32,616 nucleotides of DNA from an uncultured beta proteobacterium (GTDB lineage: Bacteria > Pseudomonadota > Gammaproteobacteria > Burkholderiales > Burkholderiaceae_C). Under the pieces are notes generated by a model, which made no database searches, was not told the origin of the DNA, and saw only the letters and a program-made list of their open reading frames with translations. The position numbers and the translations under genes are program-made. The DNA is taken from the NCBI GenBank assembly GCA_903914175.1, contig CAIWNX010000128.1:1-32616 (forward strand), in the 5' to 3' direction. Position 1 is the first letter of the stretch; every line of letters begins with the position of its first letter. Shown here in pieces: positions 24,396 to 31,551 of this stretch.

Positions 24396-24878
24396 ATGAA
24401 CACCACCGCACTTGTTTTGGACCCGCCGGTTGCCACCCGCCTGCAGGGCTGCACCAATCTCAAATTGCGCCAGTTGACGCGGCGCATCACGCAGCATTAC
24501 GACGCCGAGATGGCCCGCGTCGGTCTGCGCACGACGCAGTATTCGCTGCTGTCGCACGTTCTCAAACTCGGTCCGATTCAGCCCGGCGCGCTGGCGCTGG
24601 CCATGAAGATGGAGGCCTCCACCTTGACGCGCAACCTCAAGCCACTGGTGGCTGCCGGCTGGGTCGAAGTTGCGGGCGGCGCCGATGGCCGCAGCCGCCT
24701 GATCAGCATCACCGACGAGGGTCGCGCCAAACGCCAGGATGCGCAGCGCCACTGGAAGGCGGCGCAGACCAGCCTGAACCGTGTGCTTGGCGTACCGCGT
24801 TTGTTGACCTTGCATACGCTCATTGACGAGGCGCTGCACCTGCTCGCGCCCGCTACCAGCGCAGGCCGTGATGAATAA
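24396..24878 (+). CDS. MarR-family transcriptional regulator
   Basis: This 160-aa dimeric winged-helix regulator carries [32 protein letters not shown], the usual MarR opening helices. The DNA-binding region follows ([34 protein letters not shown]), and the wing is [16 protein letters not shown]. The wing plus recognition helix is the core of the family. ATG 24396 is chosen; the frame is open upstream but the promoter elements lie there. It overlaps the MFS gene by 8 nt, so it probably controls that exporter. The ligand is unknown. Confidence 0.93.
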   Translation: MNTTALVLDPPVATRLQGCTNLKLRQLTRRITQHYDAEMARVGLRTTQYSLLSHVLKLGPIQPGALALAMKMEASTLTRNLKPLVAAGWVEVAGGADGRSRLISITDEGRAKRQDAQRHWKAAQTSLNRVLGVPRLLTLHTLIDEALHLLAPATSAGRDE

Positions 24879-26097
24879 GCCGCTGACCGATAACAAGCCG
24901 GCGGTCGCCGCCTGGCTGGTGTTGCTGGCCGCGGCCGGCACCTTCGCCGTGACCATGGGGACGCGCCAGACCATGGGCTTGTTTCTGAGCCCGCTCAATA
25001 CCGCCACCGGCATCGGCATTGGCAACATCAGCCTGGCCTTCGCTTTTGGACAGTTGTGCTGGGGTTTGACGCAGCCCTTTGCCGGTGCCATGGCCGACCG
25101 CATGGGCGCTGGGCGCGTGCTGCTGGTGGGTGCACTGCTGGTGGCGTTGGGGACCTTCATCACGCCCTGGATGAGCAGCACCGCCGGTTTGATTTTTTCC
25201 ATTGGCGTACTGGCGGCAGGGGGTGCCGGCATGGCCGGTCCGGCGGTGTTGATGGCCGCCACCACGCGCATGATTCCGGCGCGCATGCGCGGCTTGGCCA
25301 CAGGTGTTGTCAATGCCGGTGGCTCATTCGGTCAATTCGTGATGGCGCCGATTGCGGGTGCATTGTTGCTGGCCGTTGGCTGGGCCAATGCCCTGCAGGT
25401 GCTGGCCCTGATCGTGCTGCTGGCGCTGCCGGCAGCCTATCTGTTGCGCGGCCAGGCCGGCCATCCACTGGCGGGCGGGCAGGCGCCGCTGGGCGCAGTG
25501 GCGGCGATTGCGCAAGCCCTGCGCAACCCGAGTTACCTGATGCTGGCCGGGGGCTTCTTCGTGTGCGGTTTTCACGTCGCTTTTCTGGGCACGCATCTGC
25601 CGGGTGTCGTCGCTCTGTGTGGTCTGCCCCTGCAGTACGGTGCCTGGTCGCTGGCCATGCTGGGGCTTTTCAACATCGTCGGCAGCATCGCCATGGGTTG
25701 GGCGGTGGGGCGCTGGCGCATGAAGTCGCTGCTGTCGCTGGTCTATGCGACACGCGCGCTGGCGGTGCTGCTGTTCCTGTTGGCGCCCAAGAGCGAGGCT
25801 GTCGTGCTGGCGTTTGCGGCGGTCATGGGCCTGACCTTTTTGTCCACCGTGCCGCCGACGGCGGGGCTGGTGGCCAAGTTCTTTGGCACCGCGAATATGG
25901 CGACCCTGTTTGGGGTTGTGATGCTGACGCACCAGATCGGCGGTTTCCTGGGGGCCTGGCTTGGTGGTCGCGTGCTGGAGGCCAGCGGCAACTACAACGG
26001 CGTCTGGTACATCGACATCGTGCTGGCCATCGGCGCCGCACTGCTGCATTTGCCGATTCGCGAGGCGCGCCTGGCGTGCACACCCGTTAGCGGATAA
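24871..26097 (+). CDS. MFS transporter in a MarR-controlled operon
   Basis: This 408-aa protein has about 12 hydrophobic segments. The first helix region contains [20 protein letters not shown], and the loop between helices 2 and 3 has [14 protein letters not shown], the MFS motif. [26 protein letters not shown] and [16 protein letters not shown] fit the oxalate/monocarboxylate-like MFS branch. A function in uptake or export of an organic acid is possible, but the substrate is not determined. The start lies inside marR. The stop codon merges into the A-run of a terminator that serves the opposing phasin gene. Confidence 0.9.
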   Translation: MNKPLTDNKPAVAAWLVLLAAAGTFAVTMGTRQTMGLFLSPLNTATGIGIGNISLAFAFGQLCWGLTQPFAGAMADRMGAGRVLLVGALLVALGTFITPWMSSTAGLIFSIGVLAAGGAGMAGPAVLMAATTRMIPARMRGLATGVVNAGGSFGQFVMAPIAGALLLAVGWANALQVLALIVLLALPAAYLLRGQAGHPLAGGQAPLGAVAAIAQALRNPSYLMLAGGFFVCGFHVAFLGTHLPGVVALCGLPLQYGAWSLAMLGLFNIVGSIAMGWAVGRWRMKSLLSLVYATRALAVLLFLLAPKSEAVVLAFAAVMGLTFLSTVPPTAGLVAKFFGTANMATLFGVVMLTHQIGGFLGAWLGGRVLEASGNYNGVWYIDIVLAIGAALLHLPIREARLACTPVSG

Positions 26098-26126
26098 AAA
26101 AAGGGCCGGTCTTGCGACCGGCCCTT
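26096..26126 (-). terminator. Intrinsic terminator for the phasin transcript
   Basis: The inverted repeat AAGGGCCGGTC-TTGC-GACCGGCCCTT (26101-26126) is bordered on its left by an A-run (26096-26102). On the minus strand this reads as a stable stem followed by about seven U, a standard rho-independent terminator. It would also impede plus-strand MFS transcripts, but their side lacks a long T-run. Confidence 0.9.
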
Positions 26127-26298
26127 AAGGGATCCCTGAACCTGTAGGTTACGAAAGGACCCGAGGAGACAACCTTTAGAAACTCGTGTTTCTCAAAAAT
26201 CTAACTTGGGTGAAGTATCTCAGGGTTTTCCCTATTTTGCAGGGTTCGCCATAAAAATGGTGAGATCCCTCAAAAAACCTTCAGCCCAAACGGTTCAA

Positions 26299-26841
26299 TT
26301 AGCGCTTTTTCGAGGCCGGCTTGGCAGCATCGACGGCATTTGCGGCCACTGCGTTGAAGTTCGACTGGGCAACATCTGTCGCCTGCTTGACAGCTTTTTG
26401 CACGGATTCGAGGGCGTTGCTGGCAGCAGCAACAGCGTTCTTCATCACGGCAACAGCGGCGTCGGAACCAGCGGGTGCGTTCTTGGCGGCGTTGTCGATC
26501 AGACCCATGAATTTCTTTTGCGCGTCAGCAGCCTGACCTTCGACGGTCTTGCTGAATTCGGCGGTGGAGCCCGAAGCGATGTCATACAGGTGACGGCTGT
26601 AGGCAGCGGTCTTTTCGGCCAACGGCTGGAACAGGGCCTGTTGCAGGGCCATCAGTTCTTGCGCGTCTTTCACGCTCAGCAGCGCCTTGGCGTGCTGGGA
26701 CGTTTCGCTCAAGGCAGCTTTGGAAGCCGACATGTTCAATTCAATGATCTTCTCGACGCCTTCGAAGGCTTTGGAAGTCAGACCCATCAGGGTTTCAACG
26801 TTTGCTTTTTGCGAAGCCAGGACTTGTTCGACGGTCAACAT
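26299..26841 (-). CDS. Phasin-family protein (polyhydroxyalkanoate granule-associated)
   Basis: This 180-aa amphipathic, Ala-rich protein lacks a signal peptide. It begins [20 protein letters not shown]. Residues of about 5-110 form the phasin-2-type helical region, with repeated polar/apolar spacing ([42 protein letters not shown]). The tail is Ala/Lys-rich (AAKPASKKR). Phasins coat PHA granules and control their number and size. GGAGATA precedes the ATG with normal spacing. It has its own promoter and terminator. The gene is alone on this strand, and no PHA synthase is in view. Confidence 0.93.
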   Translation of the reverse strand: MLTVEQVLASQKANVETLMGLTSKAFEGVEKIIELNMSASKAALSETSQHAKALLSVKDAQELMALQQALFQPLAEKTAAYSRHLYDIASGSTAEFSKTVEGQAADAQKKFMGLIDNAAKNAPAGSDAAVAVMKNAVAAASNALESVQKAVKQATDVAQSNFNAVAANAVDAAKPASKKR

Positions 26842-26908
26842 AAAAATATCTCCAGAAAGTGTGAGGTAAGAAAGGTATCTGCGCCGAAACCTGGTTTCCC
26901 TGGGTTTA

Positions 26909-26959
26909 TGTTGCAGTGCAGCATGGTTTGAATTATAGGGATGCCAAACGGGCTGGCAA
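26909..26959 (-). promoter_or_regulatory. sigma70 promoter of the phasin gene with a TGC-rich element
   Basis: On the minus strand, TTGCCA (26954-26959), a 16-nt spacer and a perfect TATAAT (26932-26937) form a strong promoter. Just downstream of the -10 is TGCTGCACTGCAACA (26909-26923). It resembles TGC-rich sites bound by PhaR repressors upstream of phasin genes; that assignment is from general knowledge and not proven here. A strong promoter fits the abundance of phasins. Confidence 0.72.
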
Positions 26960-27108
26960 GCGATTTTTGCTGCGACGCAACATTCTAGAGCGCGAATTCT
27001 AGAAAATGGCCAGCGTCACGGCCTTGCCACATTGCTGCCCGCCTGATTTTTGGCTTCAGACCGGGTAAATCAAGGGCGCGCTGCGCTACGCTGGCAAAAT
27101 CGGTGCCC

Positions 27109-27555
27109 ATGAGCGAAAACAAATCCGGCAAACCCCAGGCTGAAGACCGCAGTGGCTACAAGGTATTTCGCAGCATCGGCACGCGCTGGATGGACAACGA
27201 CGCCTATGGGCACGTCAATAACGTCGTCTACTACAGCTGGTTCGATACCGTGGTCAATGCCCATCTGATCGAGCAGGGCGCGCTCGACATTGAACGCAGC
27301 GAGGTCATTGGTCTGGTGATCGAGACCCAGTGCAACTACTTTGCGCCGCTGGCTTTTCCGCAGACGGTGGAAGCCGGCATTCGTGTGGCACGGCTGGGTA
27401 GCAGCAGCGTGCGCTACGAAGTCGGCCTGTTTGCCCAGGGTGAGCCGCTCACTGCCGCCAAGGGCCACTTCATTCATGTCTACGTCGACCGGCACAGCCG
27501 TCGGCCGGTACCTCTACCACCCCAACTCAAAGCCGTTCTGGAGAAACTTGTATGA
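27109..27555 (+). CDS. Acyl-CoA thioesterase, 4HBT hotdog-fold family
   Basis: This 148-aa hotdog protein would hydrolyse an acyl-CoA thioester. TRWMDNDAYGHVNNVVYYSWFD is the family signature, with Asp31 placed as the catalytic residue and HVNN as in YbgC/FcbC-like enzymes. Later parts are CNYFAPLAFPQTVEAGIRVARLGSSSVRYEVGLF and GHFIHVYVD. ATG 27109 is preferred to GTG 27103. Its stop overlaps the nitroreductase start by ATGA, so the two are coupled. The substrate is unknown. Confidence 0.92.
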   Translation: MSENKSGKPQAEDRSGYKVFRSIGTRWMDNDAYGHVNNVVYYSWFDTVVNAHLIEQGALDIERSEVIGLVIETQCNYFAPLAFPQTVEAGIRVARLGSSSVRYEVGLFAQGEPLTAAKGHFIHVYVDRHSRRPVPLPPQLKAVLEKLV

Positions 27556-28247
27556 ACACGATCTCGGTCGATGAAGCCATTACCTCGCGCATGGCCGTGC
27601 GCGCCTTCACACAGCAAGCCGTGCCGCGCCAAACCCTGGAGGAACTGCTGCAGCTCGCCAGTCGCGCGCCATCGGGCACCAATACGCAGCCCTGGAAGGT
27701 CTACGTCGTGCAGGGCGCCAGCCGCGACGCGCTGGTGGACAAGGTCTGCGCGGTGCACGACGCGATCCGTGACAACCCGGCGCTCGCCGCCGAGTACCAG
27801 GAGCAATACGACTACTACCCGGCCCAGTGGTTCAGCCCGTATATCGACCGCCGGCGCGAAAACGGCTGGGGCCTTTATGGGCTGCTCGGCATCGGCAAGG
27901 CGGACCGCGACAAGATGCACCTGCAGATGCAGCGCAACTTCAGGTTCTTCGATGCGCCGGTTGGGTTGTTCTTCACGGTCCATCGCAACATGGGACGCGG
28001 CGCCTTGCTTGATTACGGCACCTTCCTGCAAAACATCATGCTGGCGGCGCGCGGACGCGGTCTGCACACCTGCCCGCAGCAAGCCTGGAATCTGTTCAAC
28101 AAGATCAGCTTGGCGCACATCGGCGCCGGGGCTGACGAGATGCAGGTCTGCGGCATGGCGCTGGGCTACGCCGATGCGTCGGCAATCGTGAACACCTTTC
28201 ACACGCCACGCGTGCCGGTGGCCGAGTTCACGCACTGGCTCGAGTGA
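27552..28247 (+). CDS. Nitroreductase family protein (FMN)
   Basis: This 231-aa flavin oxidoreductase has SRMAVRAF and LLQLASRAPSGTNTQPWKVYVV, the N-terminal FMN-phosphate and ribityl-binding parts. A second FMN segment follows in DYGTFLQNIMLAARGRGLHTCPQQAW and CGMALGYAD. NAD(P)H-dependent reduction of nitro compounds, quinones or enoates is typical; the natural substrate is unknown. It is translationally coupled to the upstream thioesterase. A GC-rich inverted repeat (GCCGGCAGCCAGCCGGC) follows its stop. Confidence 0.93.
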   Translation: MNTISVDEAITSRMAVRAFTQQAVPRQTLEELLQLASRAPSGTNTQPWKVYVVQGASRDALVDKVCAVHDAIRDNPALAAEYQEQYDYYPAQWFSPYIDRRRENGWGLYGLLGIGKADRDKMHLQMQRNFRFFDAPVGLFFTVHRNMGRGALLDYGTFLQNIMLAARGRGLHTCPQQAWNLFNKISLAHIGAGADEMQVCGMALGYADASAIVNTFHTPRVPVAEFTHWLE

Positions 28248-28301
28248 GCGCCCGGGCGCCGGCAGCCAGCCGGCATTCCTGAAGCTTGTGGGACGCCCGC
28301 A

Positions 28302-30140
28302 ATGACATTTGTTGCGATCCAGTTTCTCAACGGCCTGAGTTACGCCACCACGCTGTTTTTGATGGCGGCCGGGCTGACGCTGATTTTTGGTGTGACACGG
28401 ATCGTCAACTTCGCGCATGGCAGTTTCTTCATGCTCGGCGCTTTGTTCGCCGCGCACTGGGTGACGCACTGGTTTCCAAGCTGGGGTGAATCGGCGCTGC
28501 TCTATGCGCTTGCCATGCTATTGGGCGCGGCCTGCGCCGCTGTGGCGGGCGCGCTGGCGGAATGGCTGCTGTTGCGTCGGCTTTATGGCGGGCCCGAGTT
28601 ATACCAGCTGGTGGCGACCTTTGGCTTGAGTCTGGCGCTGTCAGATGCGATGCGCTGGGCGTTCGGACCGGAGGAAGTTTTTGCGCCGCGCTTTCCCGGC
28701 TTGAAGGGTTCGGTGCAACTATGGGGCGAGTATTTTCCACAGTACCAGTTGCTGACGATTGCGCTCGGGCCCCTGGTATGGCTCGGCTTGCACCTGCTGC
28801 TGCAGCGTACGCGCTTCGGGCAACGTCTGCGCGCTGCCACGCAGGACCGCAGCATGCTCGCCGCGCTCGGGGTTGACCCCAAGCCGCTGATGCTCGGCGC
28901 TGTCGTGCTGGGCTGTCTGCTGGCGGGTCTGGGTGGCGCGCTGCAACTGCCGCGTGAACCGGCCAATCTGCAGATGGATGTCAACGTCATCGTCGAAACC
29001 TTTGTCGTCGTGGTAACGGGCGGTCTGGGCAGCATTGCCGGCGCTTTCTTTGCGGCGCTGCTGATCGGCTTGGTGCACGCATTGGGTTTGAGCCTGTTTC
29101 CGCAGGCGACGCTGGTGCTGGTATTTTTGACCATGAGCGTGGTGCTGGCGCTGCGTCCGCGCGGCCTGCTCGGGCAGCATGTGGACGCCGGTGCGCAGGA
29201 GGCGGCGCAGAAGTTCGGCCTGGGGCCGCGCACACCACTGGCGTCGACTTCGGTCTTTTTGCTGCTGGCACTGGCCCTGTGTGCGCTGGGCTGGCTCGGC
29301 GGCTACTGGCAATCGCTGGCGACCGATGGCCTGATCCTGCTGATCTTCGGCATCAGTCTGCAGGCCATGATGGCCCTGGGTGGACTGGTGAGCTTTGGCC
29401 ATGCGGCTTTCTTTGCACTCGGTGCTTATGGTGCCGCGCTGGCACACAGCCATTGGGGTGTTGCACTGCCGGGAGCCTTGCTGGCGGGTGTGGTGCTGGC
29501 AACGGCACTGGCGGCCGTGTTCGGTGCCGTGGTGGTGCGAAGTGGCGGCGTCTACCTGGCCATGCTGTCGCTGGCATTGGCGCAGGTGGTGTGGGCCATC
29601 GCCAGCCAGTGGGTTGGTCTCAGCGGTGGCGACAACGGCATCATGGGTCTGAACCTGGTGAGCGATGCGCAGCGCAGCGCGTTCTATTTCGGGGTCGTCG
29701 CGCTGGCACTGGTCAGCGTCTGGGCACTGGCGCGCTTGAGCCGCTCCAGCCTGGGCGCAGCGTTGCAGGCACTGCGTGACGCACCGCTGCGCTGCGCTGC
29801 CAGTGGTCTGCCGGTCAACCGTATCAAGTACCGCATCTTTGTGCAAAGCGCTGCGCTGGCGGGGCTGGCCGGCGGACTTTTTGCCGCGCACAAGGGCGCC
29901 GTGTTTCCGTCGGTGGCGGGCGTGTCGACCTCGCTTGACGCCTTGCTGGTGGTGTTGCTCGGCGGCATGCACCAGTTGTGGGGCGCCGCCGCCGGCGCAG
30001 CGGTGCTGGTCTGGGCCGGCGCCGAACTGGGGCGCAGCTTCGATTACTGGCGTGGCGCGCTGGGCCTGTTTGTGATGCTCATCATGGTGGTCTCGCCTTC
30101 GGGCTTGCTCGGATTGCTGCGCCGGGAGCAGCGGCCATGA
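28302..30140 (+). CDS. Fused LivH-LivM permease of a branched-chain amino-acid-type ABC importer
   Basis: This 612-aa protein joins two permeases that are usually separate. Residues 1 to about 300 are LivH-like (FLMAAGLTLIFGVTRIVNFAHGSFFMLGA, TRFGQRLRAATQDRSMLAALGVDPK, VVVVTGGLGSIAGAF, ending LRPRGLLG). Residues of about 320-612 are LivM-like (MMALGGLVSFGHAAFFALGAYGAA, RSGGVYLAMLSLALAQVVWA, SSLGAALQALRDAPLRCAASG, VVLLGGMHQLWGAAAGA, ending VSPSGLLG). Family members import branched-chain amino acids, amides or urea. The start is the ATG at 28302, which lies in a 13-bp match to the palindromic repeat end. livG overlaps the stop by ATGA. The solute-binding protein is not in the window. Confidence 0.94.
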   Translation: MTFVAIQFLNGLSYATTLFLMAAGLTLIFGVTRIVNFAHGSFFMLGALFAAHWVTHWFPSWGESALLYALAMLLGAACAAVAGALAEWLLLRRLYGGPELYQLVATFGLSLALSDAMRWAFGPEEVFAPRFPGLKGSVQLWGEYFPQYQLLTIALGPLVWLGLHLLLQRTRFGQRLRAATQDRSMLAALGVDPKPLMLGAVVLGCLLAGLGGALQLPREPANLQMDVNVIVETFVVVVTGGLGSIAGAFFAALLIGLVHALGLSLFPQATLVLVFLTMSVVLALRPRGLLGQHVDAGAQEAAQKFGLGPRTPLASTSVFLLLALALCALGWLGGYWQSLATDGLILLIFGISLQAMMALGGLVSFGHAAFFALGAYGAALAHSHWGVALPGALLAGVVLATALAAVFGAVVVRSGGVYLAMLSLALAQVVWAIASQWVGLSGGDNGIMGLNLVSDAQRSAFYFGVVALALVSVWALARLSRSSLGAALQALRDAPLRCAASGLPVNRIKYRIFVQSAALAGLAGGLFAAHKGAVFPSVAGVSTSLDALLVVLLGGMHQLWGAAAGAAVLVWAGAELGRSFDYWRGALGLFVMLIMVVSPSGLLGLLRREQRP

Positions 30141-30916
30141 CGCTGCAACTGCACTCGGTGGTCAAACACTTCGATGGCGTGCGTGCGGTCCAGGGCGTCA
30201 GTTTCGATCTGCGAGTGGGTGAATGCGTGGCCCTGATCGGACCCAACGGCGCCGGCAAATCAACCCTGTTTGGCTGCGTCGCCGGTCAGCAGCGCCTGAG
30301 CAGCGGCGAAGTGCACTGGGCCGGTGAACGCATCGACGCGCTCAGCCCGGCGCAGCGCTTGCTGCGCGGCGTGGCGCGTACCTTTCAGGTGGCGCAGACC
30401 TTTGAGGCGCTGAGCGTTTTGCAGAACGTGCAACTGCTGCTGCAGACGCCGCACGGCCTGTCGGCCTGGCGTCCACTGGCGCCGGTGCAGATCGATGCAG
30501 CGCTGGCGCTGCTGGCACAGGTCGGCCTGCAGGAACTGGCGCACGCCGAGGCGATGGCACTGCCCTATGGCGCCAAGAAGCGGCTGGAACTGGCGCTCGC
30601 GCTGGCGGGTGTGCACAGCGCGGCGGGCGCACGTTTGCTGCTGCTCGATGAACCGGCCGCCGGTCTGGCCGGCCCCGAGCGCGCTGACCTGATGCGTCTG
30701 GTGCAGTCACTGGCGCGCGACGCCCATGGCGCGGGTACCGCCGTGCTCTACAGTGAACACAATATGGACGCCGTCTTTGGCGTGGCCGATCGCGTGCTGG
30801 TGCTGATCGACGGTCAGCTTGCGGCATCGGGTACGCCGCAGCAGATCGCGCAGGATGAGACGGTGCGCGCGCGCTATCTGGGTCAGGGCGATTACAGCGG
30901 CGGGGGCGGGTACTGA
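30137..30916 (+). CDS. livG: LivG-like ABC transporter ATP-binding protein
   Basis: This 259-aa nucleotide-binding subunit has Walker A GPNGAGKST, the Q-loop ARTFQVAQTFEALSVLQNV, Walker B LLLLDEPAAGLAGPE and the H-loop in YSEHNMDAVFGVADRV, a pattern specific to LivG. The signature is LPYGAKKRLELALAL, where LivG proteins usually have YG-QRRLE. The change is conservative in charge but noticeable. It overlaps the permease stop by 4 nt and livF by 1 nt. It powers import together with LivF. Confidence 0.93.
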   Translation: MTLQLHSVVKHFDGVRAVQGVSFDLRVGECVALIGPNGAGKSTLFGCVAGQQRLSSGEVHWAGERIDALSPAQRLLRGVARTFQVAQTFEALSVLQNVQLLLQTPHGLSAWRPLAPVQIDAALALLAQVGLQELAHAEAMALPYGAKKRLELALALAGVHSAAGARLLLLDEPAAGLAGPERADLMRLVQSLARDAHGAGTAVLYSEHNMDAVFGVADRVLVLIDGQLAASGTPQQIAQDETVRARYLGQGDYSGGGGY

Positions 30917-31542
30917 TGCTCGCGCTCGACAAACTCAATGTCTGGTACGGCGCGGCGCAGGCGCTGTTTGATGTGTCGCTGCAGGTCGCTGGTGGTGAAC
31001 TGCTGGTGCTGCAAGGGCTCAACGGCGCCGGCAAGTCGACCCTGCTGCAAACCATCATTGGCCTGGGGCCCCGCAGCACAGGCACCATCCGCTTTGAAGG
31101 GCAACTCATCACGCAATGGCCAGCGCAACGGCGTGCGCAAGCCGGATTGGGCTACGTCGCCGAAGGCCGGCGCCTCTTCACGGGTCTGAGCGTGCAGGAG
31201 AATCTGCGCGTGGCCGCGCGTGGCGACATCGCCGCCAGCGAAGCCTGGGTGCTCGATTTGTTTCCCGTGCTCAAGACCATGCTGCAGCGCTCGGCCGCGC
31301 AGATGAGCGGCGGCGAGCAGCAGATGCTGGCGATTGCCCGCACGCTGATGACGCAGCCGCGCCTGCTGTTGCTCGATGAGCCCTGCGAAGGCATCGCCCC
31401 GGTGCTGGTGGAAAATATCGTTCAGGCCCTGTTGACACTCAAGGCCGGTGGCACGGCACTGCTGGTGGCCGAGCAAAACAGTGTTCTGGCCAACCGAGCC
31501 GACCGGGTAAGTACCTTGGTCGCGGGTCAATTAAGGGTTTAA
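30916..31542 (+). CDS. livF: LivF-like ABC transporter ATP-binding protein
   Basis: This 208-aa second ATPase carries Walker A GLNGAGKST, the stretch GLGYVAEGRRLFTGLSVQENL typical of LivF, signature MSGGEQQMLAIARTLM, Walker B LLLLDEPCEGIAP and the H-loop equivalent VAEQN, which in LivF has Gln in place of His. It is somewhat shorter than the usual 230-240 aa but all catalytic parts are present. The start shares its first base with the livG stop (TGATG). The unrelated pncB gene begins 9 nt after it. Confidence 0.93.
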   Translation: MLALDKLNVWYGAAQALFDVSLQVAGGELLVLQGLNGAGKSTLLQTIIGLGPRSTGTIRFEGQLITQWPAQRRAQAGLGYVAEGRRLFTGLSVQENLRVAARGDIAASEAWVLDLFPVLKTMLQRSAAQMSGGEQQMLAIARTLMTQPRLLLLDEPCEGIAPVLVENIVQALLTLKAGGTALLVAEQNSVLANRADRVSTLVAGQLRV

Positions 31543-31551
31543 AGTCGAATC

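Noticed and set aside
24276-25313. N-terminal extension of gloA to a 474-residue protein
   Set aside because: The extension runs antisense through marR and the MFS gene; glyoxalase I is complete from ATG 24275 with His5 at the expected position.
28248-28301. GC-rich inverted repeat after the nitroreductase gene as an intrinsic terminator
   Set aside because: GCCGGC-AGCCA-GCCGGC can pair, but no T-run follows, so termination is not supported.
28719-29972. 417-residue minus-strand reading frame
   Set aside because: It is antisense to the fused permease, with the Gln/His/Arg-rich composition of a shadow frame.
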